Shown: piece after piece, positions 1-7,422 of the stretch
Numbering within the stretch: position 1 is the stretch's first letter
Layout of the letters: each line of letters begins with the position of its first letter
Source: Actinomycetes bacterium
GTDB lineage: Bacteria > Actinomycetota > Actinomycetes > Actinomycetales > Cellulomonadaceae
Direction of reading: 5' to 3'
DNA length: 15,047 bases
NCBI GenBank assembly: GCA_023428465.1
Contig: JAEYXM010000007.1
Coordinates: forward strand, 1 to 15,047
Made by a program: the position numbers and the translations under genes
The notes under the pieces: generated by a model
What the model was told of the DNA's origin: nothing
Seen by the model: only the letters and a program-made list of their open reading frames with translations
Databases searched by the model: none

Positions 1-1720
1 GTTCGGGGGCGGCGGCTACGCGGTGTCGGGCGGCCTGCACGGCGTCGGTGTCTCCGTCGTGAACGCGCTGTCGTACCGGCTCGCGGTCGAGGTGCGCCGC
101 CAGGGCCACGTGCGCCGGCAGGAGTACCGCGACGGTGTCCCGCAGGCACCGCTCGCGACGGGCGAGGAGACCACGGAGACGGGGACCACGGTCACCTTCT
201 GGCCGAACAGCGACATCTTCGAGACCGTCGACTACGACTTCGAGACGCTGCGCTCGCGGTTCCAGCAGTACGCGTTCCTCAACAAGGGCCTGCAGATCAC
301 GCTCACCGACGAGCGCCCGCAGCACACCGGCACCGAGGACGAGATCACCGACGCCGCCGCGGCGAAGACCGCGCACGAGGCGGACGGGATCACCGAGGCC
401 GGCAACGGCTCGCCGGCCCGCACGGTCGTCTACAAGTACGACGGCGGCCTGGTCGACTACGTCAAGCACCTGAGCTCGACGAAGAAGGTCGACCTGGTGC
501 ACCCGGAGGTCATCGACTTCTCCGCCGAGGACACCGAGCGCCGCATCTCCGTCGAGATCGCGATGCAGTGGACCACCGCCTACTCGGAGTCCGTGCACAC
601 GTACGCGAACACGATCTCGACCACCGAGGGCGGCACGCACGAGGAGGGCTTCCGTGCGGCGCTGACCACCCTCATCAACAAGTACGCGCGCGAGAAGAAC
701 ATCCTCAAGGAGAAGGAGGAGAACCTCACGGGCGACGACGTCCGCGAGGGTCTGACCGCCGTCATCTCCGTCAAGCTCGGCGAGCCCCAGTTCGAGGGCC
801 AGACCAAGACCAAGCTCGGCAACACCGAGGCGCGCACGTTCGTGCAGAAGGTCGTCGGCGACCAGCTCGCCGACTGGCTCGACGCGCACCCGGGCGAGGC
901 CCGCGACGTCATCCGCAAGTCCATCCAGGCGTCGCAGGCGCGGATGGCGGCCCGCAAGGCGCGCGAGGCCACACGGCGCAAGGGCCTCCTCGAGTCCGGC
1001 GGCATGCCGGGCAAGCTCAAGGACTGCCAGTCCAACGACGCGTCCGAGTCCGAGATCTTCATCGTCGAGGGTGACTCGGCCGGCGGCTCGGCCGTCCGGG
1101 GCCGCAACCCCCGCACCCAGGCGATCCTCCCGCTGCGCGGCAAGATCCTGAACGTCGAGCGCGCCCGCCTCGACCGTGCGCTCGGCAACGCGGAGGTCCA
1201 GGCGCTGATCACGGCGTTCGGCACGGGCATCGGCGAGGACTTCGACATCGCCAAGCTGCGGTACCACAAGATCGTGCTCATGGCCGACGCCGACGTCGAC
1301 GGCCAGCACATCACGACGCTGCTGCTGACCCTGCTGTTCCGGTACATGCCCGAGCTCATCACCAACGGGCACGTGTACCTCGCGCAGCCGCCGCTCTACC
1401 GGATCAAGTGGTCGAACTCCCCGCACGACTACGTGTTCTCCGACCGCGAGCGCGACGCCGTCCTGGCCGCCGGCCAGGCCTCCGGCAAGCGGATCCCGAA
1501 GGACAACGGCATCCAGCGCTACAAGGGTCTCGGCGAGATGGACTACTCCGAGCTGTGGGAGACCACGATGGACCCGGACCACCGGATCCTGCTGCAGGTC
1601 ACCCTCGACGACGCGGCCGCCGCCGACGAGATCTTCTCGGTGCTGATGGGCGAGGACGTGGAGTCCCGACGCTCGTTCATCCAGCGCAACGCCAAGGACG
1701 TGAGGTTCCTGGACATCTAG
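1..1720 (+). CDS. gyrB: DNA gyrase subunit B, 5' truncated
   Basis: GyrB is the ATPase subunit of the A2B2 type II topoisomerase that introduces negative supercoils into DNA. The reading frame is already open at base 2, so the gene starts upstream of the window and lacks roughly the first 100 residues, including the N-terminal ATP-binding motifs. The first visible residues are the glycine-rich ATP-lid motif of the GHKL ATPase (GGLHGVGVSVVNAL, about 29-70). The transducer domain follows. The TOPRIM domain is intact: EGDSAGG begins at 1067 with its catalytic Glu, and DADVDG at 1285-1302 holds the metal-binding aspartates. The C-terminal QRYKGLGEM and RRSFI/NAKDVRFLDI motifs are present, as expected for the short actinobacterial type of GyrB. 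It ends with TAG at 1718-1720, 70 nt before gyrA, so the two are probably cotranscribed. Identification is secure. Confidence 0.97.
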   Translation, partial: FGGGGYAVSGGLHGVGVSVVNALSYRLAVEVRRQGHVRRQEYRDGVPQAPLATGEETTETGTTVTFWPNSDIFETVDYDFETLRSRFQQYAFLNKGLQITLTDERPQHTGTEDEITDAAAAKTAHEADGITEAGNGSPARTVVYKYDGGLVDYVKHLSSTKKVDLVHPEVIDFSAEDTERRISVEIAMQWTTAYSESVHTYANTISTTEGGTHEEGFRAALTTLINKYAREKNILKEKEENLTGDDVREGLTAVISVKLGEPQFEGQTKTKLGNTEARTFVQKVVGDQLADWLDAHPGEARDVIRKSIQASQARMAARKAREATRRKGLLESGGMPGKLKDCQSNDASESEIFIVEGDSAGGSAVRGRNPRTQAILPLRGKILNVERARLDRALGNAEVQALITAFGTGIGEDFDIAKLRYHKIVLMADADVDGQHITTLLLTLLFRYMPELITNGHVYLAQPPLYRIKWSNSPHDYVFSDRERDAVLAAGQASGKRIPKDNGIQRYKGLGEMDYSELWETTMDPDHRILLQVTLDDAAAADEIFSVLMGEDVESRRSFIQRNAKDVRFLDI

Positions 1721-1813
1721 CGATGGCCGACGGCGGCCCGCACACCCGTGCGCGACGCCCGCCCCCAGGAACCGGACGAGACGAGGACACGTGAGCGAGC
1801 AGACCCCCCCGAA

Positions 1814-1859
1814 CGACGGCGACGTCACCGGCCCCGAGCCGACCGACGGCGACGTCACC
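1814..1859 (+). repeat. 16-bp direct repeat in the gyrA N-terminal coding region
   Basis: The 16-mer cgacggcgacgtcacc occurs at 1814-1829 and again at 1844-1859, 30 bp apart and in the same frame, encoding DGDVT twice near the GyrA N-terminus. It lies in the poorly conserved extension before the first conserved motif (LQRSYLDYAMSVIVGRALPDVRDGLKPVH equivalents start downstream). It probably reflects a local in-frame duplication without functional meaning. Confidence 0.7.
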
Positions 1860-2051
1860 ACCGACCGCGTCCAGCCGGTCGACCTGCAGCTGGAGATGCA
1901 GCGGTCGTACCTGGACTACGCGATGAGCGTCATCGTCGGGCGCGCGCTGCCGGACGTCCGCGACGGGCTCAAGCCGGTGCACAACCGCGTCCTGTACGCG
2001 ATGTACGACGGTGGCTACCGGCCCGACCGCCTGTTCTCCTAGTGCAGCCGC

Positions 2052-4490
2052 GTGGTCGGCGACGTCATGGGCAAGTACCACCCGCACGGTGACGTCGCGA
2101 TCTACGACGCGCTCGTCCGGCTCGTGCAGGACTGGACCATGCGCTACCCGCTGGTCCAGGGCCAGGGGAACTTCGGCTCCCCGGGCAACGACCCCGCCGC
2201 CGCCCCGCGGTACACCGAGTGCCGGATGGCGCCGCTGGCCATGGAGATGGTCCGGGACATCGACGAGGACACCGTCGACTTCCGCGACAACTACGACGGC
2301 CGCACCAAGGAGCCCGTCGTCCTGCCGGCCCGCTTCCCGAACCTGCTGGTCAACGGCAGCGCCGGCATCGCCGTCGGCATGGCCACGAACATCCCGCCGC
2401 ACAACCTGCGCGAGGTCGCCGAGGGCGTGAAGTGGCACCTCGAGCACCCGGAGGCCCCGAAGGAAGAGCTCCTCGAGGCGCTCATCGAGCGCATCCCGGG
2501 CCCGGACTTCCCGACGGGCGCGACCATCCTCGGCCGACGCGGCATCGAGGAGGCCTACCGCACGGGCCGCGGCTCGATCACGATGCGGGCGGTCGTCACG
2601 GTCGAGGAGATCCACAACCGGATCTGCCTCGTGGTCACCGAGCTGCCGTACCAGGTGAACCCCGACAACGTGGCCGCGAAGATCGCCGACCTCGTCAAGG
2701 ACGGCCGCGTCACCGGCATCGCGGACATCCGCGACGAGACGTCGGGCCGCACGGGCCAGCGCCTCGTCATCGTGCTCAAGCGCGACGCGGTGGCGAAGGT
2801 CGTGCTGAACAACCTCTACAAGCACACCCAGCTGCAGGACACGTTCGGCGCGAACATGCTTGCGCTCGTCGACGGCGTCCCGCGCACCCTGAGCCTCGAC
2901 GCGTTCATCCGGCACTGGGTGAACCACCAGCTCGACGTCATCCAGCGGCGCACCCGGTTCCGCCTCAAGCAGGCCGAGGAGCGGGCGCACATCCTGCGCG
3001 GGTACCTCAAGGCGCTGGACATGCTCGACGAGGTCATCGCGCTGATCCGCGCGTCGGCCACCGTCGAGGAGGCGCGCGAAGGCCTCATGTCGCTCCTGGA
3101 GGTCGACGACATCCAGGCCCGCGCCATCCTCAACCTGCAGCTGCGCCAGCTCGCCGCCCTCGAGCGGCAGAAGATCATCGACGAGTACGAGTCGTTGATG
3201 GCGAAGATCGCCGACTACACGGACATCCTTGCCAAGCCGGAGCGGCAGCGGCAGATCGTCGGCGACGAGCTCACGGAGATCGTCGACAAGTACGGCGACG
3301 ACCGCCGCACGCAGATCCTCCCGTACGACGGCGAGGTCTCCATGGAGGACCTCATCGCCGAGGAGGAGGTCGTCGTCACGATCACCCGCGGCGGGTACGC
3401 CAAGCGCACGCGCAGCGACCAGTACCGGGTGCAGAAGCGCGGCGGGAAGGGCGTGCGCGGCGCGCAGCTGCGTGCGGACGACGTCGTCGAGCACTTCGGC
3501 GTCACGACGACCCACCACTGGCTGCTGTTCTTCACGAACCTGGGCCGGGTGTACCGCGCGAAGGCCTACGAGCTGCCCGAGGGCGGGCGGGACTCCAAGG
3601 GCCAGCACGTCGCGAACCTGCTGGCGTTCCAGCCGGGCGAGGAGATCGCGAAGGTCATCGACCTGCGCGACTACGACGCCAAGGAGTACCTGGTCCTGGC
3701 CACGCGGCGCGGCCTGGTGAAGAAGACCCGCCTCGCGGAGTACGACTCCAACCGGTCCGGCGGCCTCATCGCGATCAACCTGCGGGAGGACGCGACCGGC
3801 ACGCCTGACGAACTAGTGTCGGCCGCCTTGGTGGACGACGACGACGAGCTCCTCCTCGTCAGCCGCAAGGGCCAAGCGGTGCGCTTCAACGCCACCGCCG
3901 ACCAGTTGCGGCCGATGGGCAGGGCGACGTCGGGCGTCACGGGCATGCGATTCCGAGGGGACGACGAGCTGCTGAGCATGGACGTCATCGGGTCGGAGTC
4001 GTACCTGGTCACCGTCACGGACGGCGGGTACGCGAAGCGCTCCGACATGCACCGCGTGAACGGCGACGGCAACCTCGACTACCGGCGCACCAACCGCGGT
4101 GGCCTGGGCGTGCGCGCCGTGCGGCTGCCTGACGACCGCGGCGACCTCGTCGGGGCCGTCATGGTGGAGCGGACCGACGAGCTGCTGGTGGTCATGGAGG
4201 GCGGCAAGGTCGTCCGGTCCATGGTCGAAGAGCTCCCGGTGCACGGCCGTGACGCGACCGGCGTCATCCTCGCCAAGCCCGACGCCGGCGACCGCATCCT
4301 GGCAGTCGCACGCAACGTGGAGCGCAACCTCGGCGGTGAGGCCGCTACCGTTGACGAGGACAGCTCCGCGGAGAACGACGACGTGGACGCCGACAACCCA
4401 GCTGACGACGGCGCCGCTGAGGCGGTCGACACCGCCACCGAGACTGCCGACAGCGCCTCGACCGAGGCACCGACCGAGGGAGACCGATGA
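2052..4490 (+). CDS. GyrA long open frame downstream of the TAG
   Basis: This is the uninterrupted 812-codon part of gyrA after the stop, listed separately because an automatic caller would predict it as a gene from GTG 2052. That GTG encodes a conserved Val of the RVVGDVMG segment, not a natural start, and no Shine-Dalgarno-like sequence precedes it (the upstream bases are ctcctagtgcagccgc). A product from here would keep the catalytic Tyr, tower and C-terminal DNA-wrapping domain. It would lack the first 87 residues, which in known gyrases contact GyrB and build the start of the winged-helix region, so it is unlikely to make working gyrase alone. Treat it as part of the interrupted gyrA unless reinitiation is shown. 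Confidence 0.4.
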   Translation: MVGDVMGKYHPHGDVAIYDALVRLVQDWTMRYPLVQGQGNFGSPGNDPAAAPRYTECRMAPLAMEMVRDIDEDTVDFRDNYDGRTKEPVVLPARFPNLLVNGSAGIAVGMATNIPPHNLREVAEGVKWHLEHPEAPKEELLEALIERIPGPDFPTGATILGRRGIEEAYRTGRGSITMRAVVTVEEIHNRICLVVTELPYQVNPDNVAAKIADLVKDGRVTGIADIRDETSGRTGQRLVIVLKRDAVAKVVLNNLYKHTQLQDTFGANMLALVDGVPRTLSLDAFIRHWVNHQLDVIQRRTRFRLKQAEERAHILRGYLKALDMLDEVIALIRASATVEEAREGLMSLLEVDDIQARAILNLQLRQLAALERQKIIDEYESLMAKIADYTDILAKPERQRQIVGDELTEIVDKYGDDRRTQILPYDGEVSMEDLIAEEEVVVTITRGGYAKRTRSDQYRVQKRGGKGVRGAQLRADDVVEHFGVTTTHHWLLFFTNLGRVYRAKAYELPEGGRDSKGQHVANLLAFQPGEEIAKVIDLRDYDAKEYLVLATRRGLVKKTRLAEYDSNRSGGLIAINLREDATGTPDELVSAALVDDDDELLLVSRKGQAVRFNATADQLRPMGRATSGVTGMRFRGDDELLSMDVIGSESYLVTVTDGGYAKRSDMHRVNGDGNLDYRRTNRGGLGVRAVRLPDDRGDLVGAVMVERTDELLVVMEGGKVVRSMVEELPVHGRDATGVILAKPDAGDRILAVARNVERNLGGEAATVDEDSSAENDDVDADNPADDGAAEAVDTATETADSASTEAPTEGDR

Positions 4491-5371
4491 GCAACGACGG
4501 GACGCAGCCGCCCTCGATCGCTCCCAAGAAGACCCCGGGTGGGCGGCCGAGCCGGCCATCGACGAAGGCGGTCTCCGGTCGCGGCGGGTCGCGGTCCACG
4601 ACGCGACCGGTGACGGGCGCGGTCAGCGGCTCCACCGCTCCGTCCACGGGCGAGCGCATCAAGCGCACCGGGGCGATCGTCACCGAGGCACCCTCCGACG
4701 GCTCGTCCGAGTCGTCGTCGGCGTCGGACGCCGCGGCGATCGACGACCTGGAGATGACGCGCCGCCGTCCGCTCTCCGCCGCGGAGGCGTCGGCGAAGTC
4801 CTCCGGGCCGATCTCCGCGGCCCCCGCCGCGAGTGCGTCCGCCGCTGCGGCGCCAACTCCCGCCCCGGCTGCCGTTCCCGCCCCGGCTGCCGTTCCCGCT
4901 GCTCCGGCGTCCATCCCCGTGGTGCCGCCGGCCCGCGACGAGGCTCCCGCACGCGAGACCCCGGTGCGTCAGACGCCGTCCGTCACCACCAAGGCGTCGG
5001 CGGCGGGTGGGCCGCGCAAGGTGCGTCTGGCGGTCTCCCGGATCGACCCCTGGTCGATCATGAAGCTGTCGTTCCTGCTGTCCGTGGCGATCGGCATCAT
5101 GATCGTCGTGGCCGCCGCAGTCGTCTGGTACACGCTGGACAACTTGGCGGTCTTCACGTCGCTGAACGACACGATCTCCGAGATCACGGGCAAGAAGGAC
5201 TTCATCCCCGTCCTGGAGATCGCGTCCTTCGACCGGGTCATCTCGCTCGCGACGATGATCGCGGTGGTCGACGTCGTCATCCTGACCGCGCTGTCCACGA
5301 TCGGCGCGTTCCTCTACAACATCGTCGCCGCGCTCGTCGGCGGCATCAACGTGACCCTGACGGACGACTGA
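4487..5371 (+). CDS. DUF3566 membrane protein following gyrA
   Basis: This 294-residue protein is the counterpart of the DUF3566 gene that follows gyrA in most actinobacteria (Rv0007 in M. tuberculosis); its function is not established. Residues 1-175 are low-complexity, rich in Ser, Ala, Pro and Thr and probably disordered. The conserved domain starts about residue 177 (RKVRLAVSRIDPWSIMKLSF). It holds one clear membrane helix at about 194-214, a short loop with a conserved-looking FTSLND segment, and a long hydrophobic stretch at about 251-285 that is one or two more helices. The start ATG overlaps the gyrA stop (ATGA), which fixes the start and implies translational coupling. The family assignment is confident; an envelope or division role is only an inference from its partners elsewhere. 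Confidence 0.93.
   Translation: MSNDGTQPPSIAPKKTPGGRPSRPSTKAVSGRGGSRSTTRPVTGAVSGSTAPSTGERIKRTGAIVTEAPSDGSSESSSASDAAAIDDLEMTRRRPLSAAEASAKSSGPISAAPAASASAAAAPTPAPAAVPAPAAVPAAPASIPVVPPARDEAPARETPVRQTPSVTTKASAAGGPRKVRLAVSRIDPWSIMKLSFLLSVAIGIMIVVAAAVVWYTLDNLAVFTSLNDTISEITGKKDFIPVLEIASFDRVISLATMIAVVDVVILTALSTIGAFLYNIVAALVGGINVTLTDD
4861..4896 (+). repeat. Two tandem 18-bp units in the DUF3566 linker
   Basis: The unit cgccccggctgccgttcc is repeated exactly at 4861-4878 and 4879-4896. It encodes two copies of an Ala/Pro/Val hexapeptide in the disordered N-terminal linker of the DUF3566 protein. It is in frame, so unit gain or loss would change linker length without a frameshift. Confidence 0.85.
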
Positions 5372-5379
5372 CCGGGGCT

Positions 5380-5406
5380 CCTACCTGGGCCGACCGCCCA
5401 GGTAGG
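5380..5406 (+). terminator. Hairpin terminator of the gyrase operon
   Basis: A perfect 11-bp stem, cctacctgggc (5380-5390) and gcccaggtagg (5396-5406), with a 5-nt loop, begins 9 nt after the DUF3566 stop. Only a weak T-containing tract (gaccttctgactt) follows, as is usual in high-GC actinobacteria. Its position between the gyrase operon and a separate tRNA promoter supports a transcription terminator. Confidence 0.75.
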
Positions 5407-5417
5407 GACCTTCTGAC

Positions 5418-5447
5418 TTGGGCGCCGGGCCGCCGCTGGGGTACTCT
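5418..5447 (+). promoter_or_regulatory. Putative sigma-A type promoter for the tRNA cluster
   Basis: TTGGGC at 5418-5423 and TACTCT at 5442-5447 are separated by 18 bp and resemble actinobacterial housekeeping -35 and -10 boxes (TANNNT). The predicted start lies about 15-17 nt before the tRNA-Ile acceptor stem, directly after the operon hairpin. This is pattern-based only. Confidence 0.5.
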
Positions 5448-5470
5448 CGTGCGGCGCCTGCGGCGCATCC

Positions 5471-5544
5471 GGGCCTATAGCTCAGGCGGTTAGAGCGCTT
5501 CCCTGATAAGGAAGAGGTCGGAGGTTCAAGTCCTCCTAGGCCCA
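5471..5544 (+). tRNA. ileT: tRNA-Ile (GAT)
   Basis: A full 74-nt cloverleaf can be drawn. The acceptor stem is GGGCCTA with TAGGCCC (5537-5543) and discriminator A5544. The D arm contains GCTCAGGCGGTTAGAGC, the anticodon stem CTTCC/GGAAG encloses CTGATAA with anticodon GAT at 5505-5507, and the T arm reads GGAGG-TTCAAGT-CCTCC. No CCA is encoded. An Ile then Ala tRNA pair after gyrA is the standard actinobacterial order. The symbol follows the mycobacterial name. Confidence 0.98.
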
Positions 5545-5569
5545 CTCCCCTTCGTACCCCGGAGGCCCG

Positions 5570-5689
5570 ATGAAGAAGCTTCTCCTGGCAGCCCTCCTCG
5601 GGGGCGTCGGGTACGTCCTCTGGCGCACGTACGCGGAGGAGCGGGACGAACGCGATCTGTGGACGGAAGTCACCGACGACGTCGAGTGA
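5570..5689 (+). CDS. DLW-39 family small membrane peptide
   Basis: This 39-codon gene lies between the two tRNAs. The peptide starts MKKLLLAALLGGVGYVLW, one short hydrophobic helix at residues 4-18, and continues into a charged tail with RDERDLWTEVTDDVE. The Asp-Leu-Trp signature and exact length of 39 match the DLW-39 family named for actinobacteria, whose function is unknown. A strong ribosome-binding site GGAGG (5561-5565) sits 4 nt before ATG 5570, and the gene starts 25 nt after tRNA-Ile, so it is probably made from the tRNA precursor transcript. It is likely membrane-anchored, with the acidic tail in the cytoplasm or outside; topology cannot be decided from sequence. Confidence 0.92.
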   Translation: MKKLLLAALLGGVGYVLWRTYAEERDERDLWTEVTDDVE

Positions 5690-5730
5690 CCGGCTGCATC
5701 GCACGGCGCGGGCTCGACCCGCGCAAGCAC

Positions 5731-5803
5731 GGGGCCATGGCGCAATTGGTAGCGCACCTGCTTTGCAAGCAGGGGGTTAGGGGTTCGAGTCCCCTTGGCT
5801 CCA
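5731..5803 (+). tRNA. alaT: tRNA-Ala (TGC)
   Basis: A 73-nt cloverleaf: acceptor GGGGCCA pairs with TGGCTCC (5796-5802, one G-T wobble), discriminator A5803. The D arm is GCGC-AATTGGTA-GCGC, anticodon stem CCTGC/GCAGG with loop TTTGCAA and anticodon TGC at 5764-5766, and T arm AGGGG-TTCGAGT-CCCCT. The G-T/G-U wobble at the third acceptor pair is the usual tRNA-Ala identity element. No CCA is encoded. It marks the end of conserved synteny before a variable block. Confidence 0.98.
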
Positions 5804-5909
5804 CCCAGCACGACGGTTTGCGAACACGTCGCCCGTCATTGCAGTTCCTCTCTCCAGCGTGCTCGTTGCACGGTACCTGCCACCCGGGACATCTCTCGGG
5901 GGCCGGACC

Positions 5910-6716
5910 TCACCGCTCGGCCGCGGCGGCTTGCAGGATGGTCCTGGCTGCGGGGTCGTAGAGGCGGAAGACCGGTCGGATGTCGTCGCGGTCGTGGACC
6001 TCGATGCGTTCGACGAGCGCGGTGAACAGTGCCTTGCGGACGGCGACGTCGCCGCTGCGGATGCCGGTGGCCAGGTGCGCGTGCATCTCCTGCAGCTCGC
6101 TGGCGGTCGGCATGCGCGGCACCACGGGTGCCTGTGCGGCGACCTCGAGGTCGGCCACGCGAGCGTGCAGGGCCGCGAGTTCGTCGTCGAGCTGCCTGGC
6201 CCGGTCTTCGTAGCGGGCAGCGGTCAGGTGCCCGGCCTCGTAGTCGTCCTGGTACCGGCGCCGCACCCGCTCTTTGGACGCGATGGCGGCCCGGGCCGCC
6301 GTCAGCTCCTCGGTCAGGTCCGTCACGGTGTCGGCGTGCGCGGTCAGGTGGGCGTCGATGGCCTGGGCGAACAGGTCCGTGTTCGTGTACACGTCCAGGA
6401 GCGCGTCGGTGACCAGGGCCTCGAGGTCGTCGGCGGAGAGGCTTGGGCCGGTGCACCGCGTGGGTCCGTGGCGGCGCGATGTCCCGCGTGAGGTCGGCGC
6501 CGCGGCGACGATGCCGAGCGCAACGAAGGGAGCGGCCGTCGGCCAGGACGGACCGGGGAAGCGAGGGCGGTAGGACGCGGCGTGCTCGACCAGCGTCGGG
6601 TCGGCGGAGCCGGCCAGGAGTTCGAGCGCTGCGACCGGGTCGGTTGGCAGCGCGACGGCCTTGCGGGAGGACAAGGGCAGCGGCGTCCTTCGGCTGGGTT
6701 CATCGGGCCGTCGCAA
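5910..6716 (-). pseudogene. C-terminal remnant of a large serine recombinase
   Basis: A 268-codon minus-strand frame. Residues about 87-268 (6458 down to 5910) look like the end of a large serine recombinase: after RCTGPSLSADDLEALV comes an Ala/Glu/Arg-rich coiled coil with TDLTEELTAARAAI, RRRYQDDYEAGHLTAARYEDR and a heptad-like DDELAALHARVADLE, ending with ALVERIEVHDRDDIRPVFRLY. The catalytic resolvase domain, the recombinase domain and the paired Cys of the zinc ribbon are absent, so it cannot recombine DNA. Residues 1-86 do not resemble this family and I cannot place them; they may come from another gene joined by deletion or may be non-coding read-in. The remnant ends 107 nt beyond tRNA-Ala, suggesting an integrated element once occupied this flank. 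The start is uncertain. Confidence 0.65.
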
Positions 6717-6809
6717 CGTGCCGGTCGGACGACTGTGCTGTGAATGTCGAACGGCACGATCCCTGTATGTTGAGCGTCAGTTCTGAGGCGAACCGGTGAA
6801 GGCGGTGAC

Positions 6810-7295
6810 GTGGGCTACCCAGCAACGCCCCTGGCCTACTGCACCGGAACCTGGCCAACCGGCCCCTTCGCCGCGCCTCCCGGCACACCGGCGTCCGACG
6901 GTGATCTCGTCGCGGTCCGCGCGGTCGCAAGTCTGGCCGCTGCGATGACCCAGGCGCGCCAGGAGCGCCGCTGGTCCCGCGCCACCCTGTCCCGCGCCGC
7001 CGAGCTGGCTCCCCACACGGTGGGCCGGATCGAGGCCGGGCAGGCATGGCCCGACCTGGCCACGATCGCTCGGCTCGCTCACGCGCTCGACCTGGAGATC
7101 GCGCTCGTCCCGGCCCGGCCGGCGCCGCAGGAGCGCGTCGGCGGGGAGATCCCGTCAGACCGGCCGTTGGGGCTGGACATCGCCAGCGTCGACGAGCCCA
7201 CCGCAGCCCACGTCATCGAGGCGATCCTGCACACCAGCCCACGCATCGCCGCCAACGTCGAGAGTCTGCGTCGCAGACGGCGGGACACCCGATGA
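6810..7295 (+). CDS. XRE-family helix-turn-helix regulator
   Basis: A 161-residue protein with a Cro/C1-type HTH at about residues 46-99: LAAAMTQARQERRWSRATLS, then TVGRIEAGQAWPDLATIARLAHALDLEIALVP, with the typical recognition-helix to IE-G and P pattern. Residues 1-45 are Pro/Ala-rich and probably unstructured. The C-terminal 60 residues include a predicted helical segment (TAAHVIEAILHTSPRIAANVESL) and a basic tail. Start GTG 6810 follows GAAGG (6797-6801) with an 8-nt gap. The gene overlaps the next ORF by ATGA and heads an operon with a sigma factor, so it is a plausible repressor of that operon. It may be an antitoxin-type regulator, but no toxin is adjacent unless the small ORF is one. 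Confidence 0.85.
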   Translation: MGYPATPLAYCTGTWPTGPFAAPPGTPASDGDLVAVRAVASLAAAMTQARQERRWSRATLSRAAELAPHTVGRIEAGQAWPDLATIARLAHALDLEIALVPARPAPQERVGGEIPSDRPLGLDIASVDEPTAAHVIEAILHTSPRIAANVESLRRRRRDTR

Positions 7296-7420
7296 GCCGC
7301 CGTGCCTGCCCGGCGGCCATGCGGGACCGCGCTCAGCAGAACGGGGCGGACCTGCTCCATCCGGGTGACCTTCGCCCGCGAGGCAACTTCTGCGCTGCCT
7401 CCATCGTGAGCAGGGTGTGA
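7292..7420 (+). CDS. Small 42-residue ORF coupled between XRE and sigma genes
   Basis: The ATG overlaps the XRE stop (ATGA at 7292-7295), and the TGA (7418-7420) overlaps a possible GTG start of the sigma gene (GTGA at 7417-7420). The peptide begins MSRRACPAAMRDRAQQNGAD, is basic overall with two cysteines, and has no hydrophobic helix. About 83% of its codons end in G or C (35 of 42), compatible with coding but slightly below its neighbours. I recognise no family. It may be a real peptide, or only a translational bridge that carries ribosomes from the XRE gene to the sigma gene; without it there is a 120-nt gap. Confidence 0.4.
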   Translation: MSRRACPAAMRDRAQQNGADLLHPGDLRPRGNFCAASIVSRV

Positions 7421-7422
7421 CG

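Larger units (their letters stand above)
1791..4490 (+). pseudogene. gyrA: DNA gyrase subunit A interrupted by an in-frame TAG
   Basis: GyrA breaks and rejoins DNA and wraps it on its C-terminal domain. The frame from GTG 1791 spans 899 codons apart from TAG at codon 84 (2040-2042). Around it the text reads DRLFS-stop-CSRVVGDVMG; relatives have Lys there (E. coli Lys65), so one AAG-to-TAG change explains it. Downstream everything is intact: KYHPHGD, the catalytic Arg140-Tyr141 pair (PRYTE; Tyr at 2211-2213), the long coiled-coil tower, and a C-terminal beta-pinwheel opening with GyrA box QKRGGKG (codons 548-554). The tail is acidic and Asp/Glu/Ala-rich. Codon 102 (2094-2096) is Val at the position of E. 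coli Ser83 / M. tuberculosis Ala90. The stop overlaps the next gene by 4 nt. gyrA is essential, so a sequencing or assembly error is likeliest; true nonsense with suppression cannot be excluded from sequence alone. Confidence 0.9.

Noticed and set aside
2040..2042. Genome-wide reassignment of TAG to an amino acid
   Set aside because: gyrB and the gene at 10289 end in TAG where their proteins should end, so TAG acts as a normal stop elsewhere in the window.
1677..3608. 643-codon minus-strand frame over gyrA
   Set aside because: A GC-rich antisense shadow: Val/Asp/Leu/Arg repetitive composition, no domain, fully explained by gyrA codon bias.
5803..5806. Encoded CCA or clear att duplication of the tRNA-Ala 3' end
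   Set aside because: The bases are ACCC rather than ACCA, and no second copy of the T arm and acceptor end of tRNA-Ala was found in the window.
5381..5811. Minus-strand frames reading through both tRNAs, with strings such as GLEPPTSSLSGKRSNRLSYRP and GTRTPNPLLAKQVRYQLRHG
   Set aside because: These are the well-known false peptides obtained by translating tRNA genes backwards; the tRNAs explain the apparent conservation.
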